Notes under the pieces: generated by a model
What the model was told of the DNA's origin: nothing
Databases searched by the model: none
The model's input: the letters and a program-made list of their open reading frames with translations, nothing else
Origin: Streptosporangiaceae bacterium
GTDB taxonomy: Bacteria > Actinomycetota > Actinomycetes > Streptosporangiales > Streptosporangiaceae
DNA: 5,634 nucleotides
Direction: 5' to 3'
NCBI GenBank assembly: GCA_030039095.1
Contig: JASHQP010000024.1
Span: forward strand, 1 to 5,634
Position numbers and translations under genes: made by a program
Shown: positions 1-4,700 of the stretch, in pieces
How positions within the stretch are numbered: position 1 is the stretch's first letter
How the letters are laid out: each line of letters starts with the position of its first letter

Positions 1-236
1 CGCTCGTCCGCGGCGCCTGCGCGCCGCGGGGCCGGGTGCTCGACCAGCGCGATCACCCGGCTGGCCATGAACCGCGCGGTGCGCACCGCGGTGCCGCCCC
101 TGGTGAGCTCGCTCACCTCGATCATCCCGCGCCTGTTGACCACCTCGACGCGACGCCCCGCGCGGGTGGCCGCGACCTCGTAGGTCTTGGTCTCTCCGCC
201 GGCGTCGACGACGATCTCGACTCTGTCACCCCGCAT
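1..236 (-). CDS. Small protein of unknown function, 3' end cut by the window edge
   Basis: The frame opens at ATG 236-234 and runs 78 codons to the left edge without a stop, so the C-terminus is missing. An in-frame TGA at 260-258, with no other start codon between, fixes the start. The product begins MRGDRVEIVVDAGG and continues with alternating charged and beta-branched residues (TYEVAATRAGRRVEVVNRRG, then a second Val/Glu-rich strand and TARFMASRVIALVEHP). This suggests a small, basic, mostly beta-strand cytosolic domain with no signal peptide or membrane segment. Codon use is typical of the neighbours (G/C at third positions), which supports a real gene. I do not recognise the family and assign no function. 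It lies 69 bp after the permease gene on the same strand and may be read from the same transcript. The Shine-Dalgarno is weak (GGATGG about 8 nt upstream). Confidence 0.7.
   Translation of the reverse strand, partial: MRGDRVEIVVDAGGETKTYEVAATRAGRRVEVVNRRGMIEVSELTRGGTAVRTARFMASRVIALVEHPAPRRAGAADE
8..29. repeat. Perfect GC inverted repeat, 9-bp stem with 4-nt loop
   Basis: CCGCGGCGC (8-16) and GCGCCGCGG (21-29) are exact reverse complements separated by CTGC. The hairpin lies in the last visible codons of the small minus-strand gene. If that gene stops just beyond the window it could be part of a terminator, but no stop codon or T-run is visible. In DNA this rich in G+C it may also be chance. 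Confidence 0.45.
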
Positions 237-285
237 GACCGGCCATCCACTGTGACATCAGATGACTGATTCGTACCCCGGAACA

Positions 286-304
286 CCGCTGCGCAACGCG
301 GCGG
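286..304 (-). terminator. Weak hairpin just after the permease stop codon
   Basis: CCGC(T)GCG at 286-293 pairs with CGC(G)GCGG at 297-304 around a CAA loop, starting 1 nt past the permease stop codon (308-306). In the minus-strand RNA the central pair is an A/C mismatch, and no U-tract follows. It could be an actinobacterial-style terminator or attenuator, but it is weak. The rest of the 69-bp gap (237-305) shows nothing convincing. Confidence 0.2.
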
Positions 305-305
305 C

Positions 306-1064
306 TCAGAAGAAGATCAGCTTGACCGCGGCGATCACGCCCACCGCCACGACAAACAGCCGCAGCGCGGTCGGCGGGAGCCGGCGGCCGAAGCGCGAAC
401 CCACCAGCCCGCCGATCGTCGACCCCACCGCTATCAGCGCCGCGGCTACCCATGAGACGTGCGCGACCAGGATGAAGACGACCGCGGCTGTGCCGTTGAC
501 CAATCCCACGAGGACGTTCTTGGCGCCGTTGATGCGCTGCAGCGTCTCGTCGAGGAAGCTGCCGAGCAGGCCGATAACCAGGACGCCCTGGGCAGCGCCG
601 AAATAACCGCCGTAAACGCCGGACAGGCAGACCCCGGCCGAGAGCAGCGGGCTCGTCCCGCGCTCTTCGGCATTCGCGCGGCGGGTCCTGAGCCGCGCGC
701 TCAGCCACGGCTGCACCAGCACGAGCGCGCAGGAGACGAGGATCAGCACCGGCACGATGAACCGGAAGGCGGCAGGGGGCAGCCGCAGCAGCGCGACCGC
801 GCCGGCCACCGCGCCGACGGCGGCGGCCAGGCCAAGCCTGATCAGGCGGCCGCGCTGGCCGGCGAGCTCGCGCCGGTAACCGAACATGCTGCTCACGTTG
901 CCGGGCACCAGCCCCACGTTGTTCGACACGTTGGCCACCACCGGGGGCACGCCAAAGGCCAGCAGGGTGGGAAAGGTGATCAGCGATCCAGAGCCGACCA
1001 CGGCGTTGACGCTGCCCGCTGCGACTCCGGCGGCGAGGATCGCGAGAGCCTCACCCGGGCCCAC
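306..1064 (-). CDS. TSUP/TauE-family sulfite or organosulfur exporter-like membrane permease
   Basis: The product is 252 aa from GTG 1064, the usual size for the TSUP (TauE/SafE, DUF81) family. These inner-membrane proteins move sulfite, sulfoacetate or other small organic anions; the substrate here cannot be read from sequence. The family's two-fold repeat is visible. The first half has the signature AGSVNAVVGSGSLITFPTLL (residues 16-35) followed by GVPPVVANVSN and GLVPGN. The second half has GVYGGYFGAAQGVLVIGLL (about 149-167). Hydrophobic segments lie near residues 5-30, 75-94, 101-119, 140-168, 183-222 and 233-252, with an Arg-rich cytoplasmic loop near 122-136. I chose GTG 1064 because GAGGA (1073-1069) precedes it at good spacing and the protein then starts just before helix 1. 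An ATG at 1103 and another start at 1226 add a charged, Pro/Arg-rich tail unlike the family, and the 1226 start would overlap the ABC gene. The gene follows the ABC ATPase gene on the same strand. Confidence 0.88.
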   Translation of the reverse strand: MGPGEALAILAAGVAAGSVNAVVGSGSLITFPTLLAFGVPPVVANVSNNVGLVPGNVSSMFGYRRELAGQRGRLIRLGLAAAVGAVAGAVALLRLPPAAFRFIVPVLILVSCALVLVQPWLSARLRTRRANAEERGTSPLLSAGVCLSGVYGGYFGAAQGVLVIGLLGSFLDETLQRINGAKNVLVGLVNGTAAVVFILVAHVSWVAAALIAVGSTIGGLVGSRFGRRLPPTALRLFVVAVGVIAAVKLIFF

Positions 1065-1084
1065 AGCATCCTCGCACGCCTCAA

Positions 1085-1111
1085 AGGGTAGTGAGCCGCG
1101 CATCCCGTCAG
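1085..1111 (-). promoter_or_regulatory. Possible promoter of the permease gene
   Basis: On the minus strand CTGACG (1111-1106, four matches to TTGACA) is followed after 15 bp by TACCCT (1090-1085, a TANNNT -10 box). It would give a leader of about 15 nt before GTG 1064, containing GAGGA. The spacer is shorter than the usual 16-18 bp, so this is tentative. If real, it rules out the ATG at 1103 as the start. Confidence 0.28.
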
Positions 1112-1153
1112 CGGCCTCAGTTCTGTGAGATCCACCACTCCGGCGGGGCGGGC

Positions 1154-1948
1154 TCAGCGCAGCCGCCCGGCCCGGGCCGTCCACCGGGCGGCGCGGCGCT
1201 CGATGAGCAGCGGCACCCCGAAGCACCTCGACAGGTTCCGCTCGGTGAACACCTCGTGCACCGGGCCGGCCGCGAGCACCGTGCCCCTGCGCAGCAGCAT
1301 CGCGTGGGTGAAGCCCTCGGGGACCTCCTCGACGTGATGGGTGACCATCACCATCAGCGGCGCCTGGGGGTCGACCGCCAGCGCGGACACCCGCCCGAGC
1401 AGGTCCTCCCGGCCGCCCAGGTCCAGGCCAGCGGCCGGCTCGTCGAGCAGGAGCACCTCGGGGTCCGGCATCATCGAGCGGGCGATCTGGACCCGCTTGC
1501 GCTCGCCCTCGGACAGGGTCAGGAACCTGCGCCTGATCAGGTGCGCGCAGCCGAGCGCGTCGAGCAGTTCCACGGCCCGGGTGACGTCGAACGAGTCGTA
1601 ATCCTCGTTGTCGCGGCCCAGGATGCCGTAGGAGGCGGACAGCACCAGGTCGATGACCTTCTCCGAGGGGGGCACCCGGTCCGCCACGATCGCGCTGGCG
1701 AACCCGATCCTGCTCCGCAGATCCTGCAGGTCCGCTCCGTCGAGGCGTTCGCCCAGTATCTCGGCCGTGCCGTCGGTGGGCATCAGCTGCGCGGCGGCGA
1801 CCTGCAGCAGGGTCGTCTTCCCGGCGCCGTTCGGCCCGATCACCACCCAGCTCTCGTCGCTGCGGACCGTCCAGTCGACGTCCCGGAGCAGCATGGACCG
1901 CTGGTACCGGACTCCGACCCCGCGAAGCCGCAGCACCTCATCCGACAT
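1154..1948 (-). CDS. Stand-alone ABC transporter ATP-binding protein, ModF/YlmA-like
   Basis: This is a 264-aa single-domain ABC ATPase. Walker A is GPNGAGKTT (residues 38-46), the signature is LSEGE (145-149) within TLSEGERKRVQIARSMM, Walker B is VLLLDE (165-170), the D-loop AGLD is at 173-176, and the switch histidine is H204 in VTHH. The region after Walker A (RIGFASAIVADRVPPSEKVIDLVLS, from residue 80) lacks the usual Q-loop glutamine. That region, the GGRED stretch after the D-loop and the overall layout resemble actinobacterial COG1119 (ModF-like) ATPases. The C-terminal tail (about 240-264) is Arg-rich. There are no membrane segments, and no ABC permease or binding protein lies next to it in the window, so the transported substrate, or whether it transports at all, is unknown. 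The neighbouring TSUP permease belongs to a different family that does not need an ABC motor. Start ATG 1948 is set by a strong Shine-Dalgarno. It sits 83 bp downstream of the response regulator gene, perhaps with its own promoter. Confidence 0.9.
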   Translation of the reverse strand: MSDEVLRLRGVGVRYQRSMLLRDVDWTVRSDESWVVIGPNGAGKTTLLQVAAAQLMPTDGTAEILGERLDGADLQDLRSRIGFASAIVADRVPPSEKVIDLVLSASYGILGRDNEDYDSFDVTRAVELLDALGCAHLIRRRFLTLSEGERKRVQIARSMMPDPEVLLLDEPAAGLDLGGREDLLGRVSALAVDPQAPLMVMVTHHVEEVPEGFTHAMLLRRGTVLAAGPVHEVFTERNLSRCFGVPLLIERRAARWTARAGRLR

Positions 1949-1952
1949 GCGG

Positions 1953-1960
1953 CTCCTTCC
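1953..1960 (-). promoter_or_regulatory. Strong ribosome-binding site of the ABC ATPase gene
   Basis: GGAAGGAG on the minus strand lies 4 nt before ATG 1948. It is the best Shine-Dalgarno in the window. It decides the start and separates this gene from the same-strand frame that stays open upstream. Confidence 0.75.
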
Positions 1961-1985
1961 CGCTGCCCCGCCATCCTTGGGACCG

Positions 1986-2014
1986 AACCTACGCCCGCCG
2001 ATTCCGGCGCTCCA
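1986..2014 (-). promoter_or_regulatory. Possible promoter of the ABC ATPase gene
   Basis: On the minus strand TGGAGC (2014-2009) and TAGGTT (1991-1986, TANNNT) are spaced by 17 bp, which would give a leader of about 30 nt. The -35 box is poor (three matches). A short hairpin, CGCCG-ATTC-CGGCG (1996-2009), lies in the spacer with no T-run after it. Read-through from the regulator gene is equally possible. Confidence 0.25.
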
Positions 2015-2031
2015 TCGGGGTCGGGCGCAGA

Positions 2032-2670
2032 TTATCTCTCGAGCTGCCGCACGGCAAGGAGCGCCGCCTGAGTGCGGTCGGCCACGCCGAGCTTCGCGAG
2101 CACGGAGCTGACGTGGGTCTTCACTGTCTTCTCCGACACCCGCAGCAGCCTCGCGATTTCCCGGTTCGAGCGGCCGTCGGCGATCTGCGCGAGCACCTCG
2201 CGCTCGCGGGCGGTGAGCGCGCCGATTCCCTGCACCGCCGGAGTCGCGGCACCGGAGCGCAGCAGCGACCCGGCCGCGTCGGGCGCGAGCAGCGTGTGCC
2301 CGTCGTGCACCGAGCGAATGGCCCGGACCAGGGCGTCGGGGTCGATGTCCTTGTACAGGAACCCTGCCGCGCCGGCCTGCACCGCCAGCGCCACCAGGGT
2401 CCGGTCGGGCGCGCTGGTCAGCACCAGGGCGCGTACGGCGCGCCCCGAGTCCCGCAGGGCCCGCAGCACGTCGATGCCGTCCATCACCGGCAGCTTGAGG
2501 TCGAGCAGGATCACGTCCGGCTCCAGCTCGGCCGCCATCGCGACAGCCTGGCCGCCGTCGGCCGCCTCGCCGACCACCTCGATGTCGTCCTGCACGCTGA
2601 GCAGCACCTGCAGCCCCTGCCGGACGACCGGGTGATCGTCGGCGATCAGCACGGTGATCGGCCCGGTCAC
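2032..2670 (-). CDS. NarL/FixJ-family response regulator (REC + LuxR-type HTH)
   Basis: The product is 212 aa, the standard length for the family. An N-terminal receiver domain (about 6-122) has the acidic pair D11-D12 (IADDHP), the phosphate-accepting D57 ([11 protein letters not shown]), T85 (LVLTS) and K107 (GFLYKD), so the full phosphorylation set is present. After a linker of about 25 residues comes a GerE/LuxR DNA-binding domain (about 150-210). It contains [20 protein letters not shown] and the recognition helix region [16 protein letters not shown]. It should act as a DNA-binding transcription factor switched on by the adjacent kinase. The start is GTG 2670, which overlaps the kinase stop as GTGA (2670-2667), so the two are translationally coupled. 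GGGAG (2684-2680) lies 9 nt upstream. Stop is TAA at 2034-2032. The likely target is the half-site cluster upstream of its own operon (inference). Confidence 0.96.
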   Translation of the reverse strand: MTGPITVLIADDHPVVRQGLQVLLSVQDDIEVVGEAADGGQAVAMAAELEPDVILLDLKLPVMDGIDVLRALRDSGRAVRALVLTSAPDRTLVALAVQAGAAGFLYKDIDPDALVRAIRSVHDGHTLLAPDAAGSLLRSGAATPAVQGIGALTAREREVLAQIADGRSNREIARLLRVSEKTVKTHVSSVLAKLGVADRTQAALLAVRQLER

Positions 2671-3866
2671 GACCGCTCACTCCCGGCCGGAAGCTCGAGC
2701 CGCACCAGAGTTCCCTCTCCCGGCCCGGAGCGCACCGTCAGCGTTCCCCCAGCGGCCGCCGCCCGTTCCCGCATCGACGCGAGCCCCAGGCCGCCAGAGG
2801 GGGTCTCAGCCGCGAACCCGCTGCCGTGATCGGCGACCTCGAGGACCACCCGGCGCCGGGTGGCCGTGAGCGACACGCAGACCGAGCTCGCGCCGGAGTG
2901 CCGGAACGCGTTGTGCAGCGCCTCCTGGGCCACACGGTAGATCGCGGTTTCCCGCTGCGCCCCCAGCGAGGGCAGCTGCGCGGCCGCGTGGAATTGCACC
3001 TCGACCCCGTAGGTGCGGCCCGCGAGCACCGCGTAGCTGCGCAGCGACCCGGCCAGCCCCCCGGCGGCCAGGTCGGGCGGGGCCAGGCCGTCGATCACCG
3101 CCCTCAGCTCGGCGTGGGCCTGCCCGGCCAGCGCTGCCACACTCTGGATCTCGGCCGCGGCCCGTTCCGGATCTCTCGAGACCAGCACTTCAGCGGCGCG
3201 GGACTTGGCCCGGATGCTGAACAGCTTCTGGGATACCGCGTCGTGCAGCTCCCTGGCCAGCCGGGCTCGCTCCTCGAGAACGGAGAGCTCGCGGCCGCGC
3301 TCGTACAGCCGGGCGTTGGTCAGCGCGATGGCTGCGTGCGAGGCGAACAGGCCGAGCAGCTGCTCGTCGCGTCCGGTGAAGCCGCCAGGGTCGCGCTTGC
3401 AGGCGGCGAAAATGATGCCGAGGACCACGCGATCGTCCTTGATCGGGACGCCGAGGAAGTCGGACATGTCGGGGTGAGCAGACGGCCACCACTCGAACCG
3501 GGGATCGGCGCGGATGTCGCGGATCCGCACCGGCTCTCCCTCGCGCAGCAGCGCGCCGAGCAGGCCGTGCTGGCGGGGTATGGGCCCGATGGCCTTCTGC
3601 TGGCGCTCCGATATGCCGTCGACGAGGAACTCGGCGAACGAGCCCTGGTCGTCGGGCACGCCGAGCGCCGCGTACCGGGCGTTGACCAGCGAGCGGGCCG
3701 AGCGGACGATCATCTGCAGCACGTCGCGGGTGGACAGCTGCCGGGCGACCGCGAGCACGACTTGGCTGACCTGCTGCAGCACGTCGTCCTCGCCGCCCGC
3801 GGTCGGCAGCCTGTCGTCCTCGCCGCCCGCGGTGGGCAGCCCGTCGTCGCGGTTGATCCGGCTCAC
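2667..3866 (-). CDS. GAF-domain sensor histidine kinase, soluble, NarX/DegS-type (HisKA_3)
   Basis: From GTG 3866 the product is 399 aa. The order is a short acidic N-terminus with two 10-residue repeats (7-26), a coiled stretch leading into one GAF domain (about 30-185, with [22 protein letters not shown] and [11 protein letters not shown]), HisKA_3 (about 195-262) and a HATPase domain (about 300-395). The phosphate-accepting histidine is H208 in [17 protein letters not shown]-binding motifs are the N box [11 protein letters not shown] (N319), G1 DHGSGF (346-351), G2 [12 protein letters not shown] (from 358) and GPGEGT (381-386). No signal peptide or membrane helix is seen, so it should sense a cytoplasmic cue through the GAF domain. 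The ligand is unknown. The GAF and kinase parts resemble the DevS/DosT group, but only one GAF is present and I see no basis to claim heme. GTG 3875 is an alternative start adding 3 residues. I prefer 3866 because TACCGT lies exactly 7 nt upstream, as in leaderless actinobacterial genes. Confidence 0.94.
   Translation of the reverse strand: MSRINRDDGLPTAGGEDDRLPTAGGEDDVLQQVSQVVLAVARQLSTRDVLQMIVRSARSLVNARYAALGVPDDQGSFAEFLVDGISERQQKAIGPIPRQHGLLGALLREGEPVRIRDIRADPRFEWWPSAHPDMSDFLGVPIKDDRVVLGIIFAACKRDPGGFTGRDEQLLGLFASHAAIALTNARLYERGRELSVLEERARLARELHDAVSQKLFSIRAKSRAAEVLVSRDPERAAAEIQSVAALAGQAHAELRAVIDGLAPPDLAAGGLAGSLRSYAVLAGRTYGVEVQFHAAAQLPSLGAQRETAIYRVAQEALHNAFRHSGASSVCVSLTATRRRVVLEVADHGSGFAAETPSGGLGLASMRERAAAAGGTLTVRSGPGEGTLVRLELPAGSERS
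3783..3842. repeat. Two tandem 30-bp copies in the kinase N-terminus
   Basis: Copies at 3783-3812 and 3813-3842 differ at only two positions (24 and 30), and a 6-bp start of a third copy follows (GTCGTC from 3843). In the kinase frame each codes for ten residues, [10 protein letters not shown] then [10 protein letters not shown], ahead of the GAF domain. The length is a multiple of three, so copy changes would keep the frame. Confidence 0.9.
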
Positions 3867-3873
3867 ACCTGGC

Positions 3874-3879
3874 ACGGTA
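3874..3879 (-). promoter_or_regulatory. -10 box for a leaderless kinase-regulator transcript
   Basis: TACCGT on the minus strand (3879-3874) is followed by exactly 7 nt and then GTG 3866, the TANNNT-N7-start layout of leaderless actinobacterial genes. No TTGACA-like -35 is seen. The half-site GGTCCC (minus strand, 3903-3898) falls at about the -35 position, which would suit an activator-dependent promoter (inference). There is no good Shine-Dalgarno for either GTG. Confidence 0.45.
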
Positions 3880-3884
3880 CCGGC

Positions 3885-3941
3885 AGTCCCGCCCCGCGGG
3901 ACCGGGCGAAGGTCCTAGGACCATCGGACCAGGCCGGTCCG
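3885..3941. promoter_or_regulatory. Cluster of GGACC/GGTCC half-sites, candidate response-regulator operator
   Basis: The 123-bp gap between the divergent kinase and reductase genes holds AGTCCC (3885-3890), GGGACC (3898-3903), a perfect 12-bp palindrome GGTCCTAGGACC (3911-3922), and CGGACC-N5-GGTCCG (3925-3941, exact inverted repeat). Five exact GGACC/GGTCC words fall within 43 bp. Paired inverted half-sites next to a NarL-type regulator operon are what an autoregulatory operator would look like. The spacing does not match the published DevR/DosR box, so the binding protein is inferred, not shown. Confidence 0.45.
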
Positions 3942-3976
3942 GCCGGGCGCCCGATGTTTCGCCGCGGCCCGCTGCC

Positions 3977-3982
3977 TAGCGT
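3977..3982 (+). promoter_or_regulatory. -10 box for a leaderless SDR transcript
   Basis: TAGCGT is followed by exactly 7 nt (CGGGAAC) and ATG 3990, matching the leaderless TANNNT-N7-start layout. GGGA inside the 7 nt is too close to the ATG to be a good ribosome-binding site. No clear -35 is visible near 3954-3960. Confidence 0.45.
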
Positions 3983-3989
3983 CGGGAAC

Positions 3990-4700
3990 ATGGACGAGAA
4001 GAAGAACGCAGTGATCACCGGAGCGTCCCGCGGCCTCGGCCTGGCGCTCGCCCGCGGCCTGGCCGCCGCGGGCTGGGCGCTCGTGATCGACGCCCGCGAC
4101 CCCGGCGCCCTCGACGAAGCGGTGGCCAGCCTGCCCGGGTCCGGCCGGGTGATCCAGATCGCCGGCGACGTCACCGACCCGGCGCACCGCGCGGCGCTCC
4201 GCGACGCCGCCGCCGAACTCGGCGGCCCGGACCTGCTGGTCAACAACGCGGGGACGCTCGGCGCCAGCCCGCTCCCCGCGCTCGCCGACTACCCGATCGC
4301 GGAGCTCAGGGACGCCTTCGAGGTGAACGTGCTGGCACCGGTCGCGCTCACCCAGCTGCTGCTGCCGGCGCTGCGGCGCCGCGGCGGCGCGGTGCTGAAC
4401 ATCACGTCGGACGCGGCGGTCGAGCCGTACGCGGGCTGGGGCGGCTACGGCGCGGCCAAGGCGGCGCTGGAGCAGGCGAGCCACGTGCTGGCGGCCGAGG
4501 AGAACGTGGTCCGGGTGTGGTGGGTGGATCCGGGCGACATCCGCACTCGCATGCACGCCGACGCGTTCCCCGGGGAGGACATCTCCGACCGCCCGCTGCC
4601 CGAGACCGTTGTCCCGGCATTCCTCCGGCTGATCGCAGAGCGGCTGCCGGATGGCCGGTACCGCGCCGCCGAGCTGATGCCGTCGGGGGTGGCGTCATGA
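3990..4700 (+). CDS. Short-chain dehydrogenase/reductase (classical SDR)
   Basis: The product is 236 aa, compact for a classical SDR. It has the dinucleotide-binding TGASRGLG (10-17) and D60 in AGDVTD. NNAG follows at 85-88, then the catalytic S140 (NITSDAA), Y153 and K157 (YGAAK), and PG at 181-182 followed by DIRTRMH. All catalytic residues are present, so it should be an active cytoplasmic NAD(P)-dependent oxidoreductase. ARDP after strand 2 does not settle NADH against NADPH. The C-terminal substrate lid (about 187-236) is short, and the substrate is not predictable. ATG 3990 was chosen because homology begins at once and a -10 box lies 7 nt upstream. The reading frame is open for over 1 kb upstream, but that part is antisense to the kinase. 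The stop overlaps the next start as ATGA (4697-4700), so the SDR and the QueA-like protein are co-translated and probably act in one process. Confidence 0.93.
   Translation: MDEKKNAVITGASRGLGLALARGLAAAGWALVIDARDPGALDEAVASLPGSGRVIQIAGDVTDPAHRAALRDAAAELGGPDLLVNNAGTLGASPLPALADYPIAELRDAFEVNVLAPVALTQLLLPALRRRGGAVLNITSDAAVEPYAGWGGYGAAKAALEQASHVLAAEENVVRVWWVDPGDIRTRMHADAFPGEDISDRPLPETVVPAFLRLIAERLPDGRYRAAELMPSGVAS

Noticed and set aside
270..296. Minus-strand promoter for the small left-end gene (TTGCGC at 296-291, TACGAA at 275-270)
   Set aside because: The spacer is 15 bp, the -10 box does not fit TANNNT, and it overlaps the possible hairpin. Too weak to annotate.
1996..2009. CGCCG-ATTC-CGGCG hairpin as terminator of the regulator gene
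   Set aside because: The stem is only 5 bp with no T-run, which is ordinary for DNA of this composition.
1949..2680. Minus-strand frame open upstream of the ABC ATPase (a 508-codon form)
   Set aside because: It overlaps the response regulator in another frame and its sequence is low-complexity Arg/Gly/Ala. The strong Shine-Dalgarno before ATG 1948 marks the true start.
459..2829. Several plus-strand open frames of 80-330 codons across this stretch
   Set aside because: They are opposite to genes with intact catalytic motifs. Open antisense frames are expected at this G+C, and their translations are Arg/Pro/Gln-rich without motifs.
3898..3941. A DevR/DosR box
   Set aside because: The known box pairs GGGAC and GTCCC across 4 bp. 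Here the pairs are GGTCC-TA-GGACC and GGACC-N5-GGTCC, so only the half-site flavour is shared.
2826..3989. Long plus-strand open frame leading into the SDR gene (a 624-codon fusion protein)
   Set aside because: The upstream part is antisense to the well-supported kinase and resembles no domain. SDR homology starts at ATG 3990, right after a -10 box.
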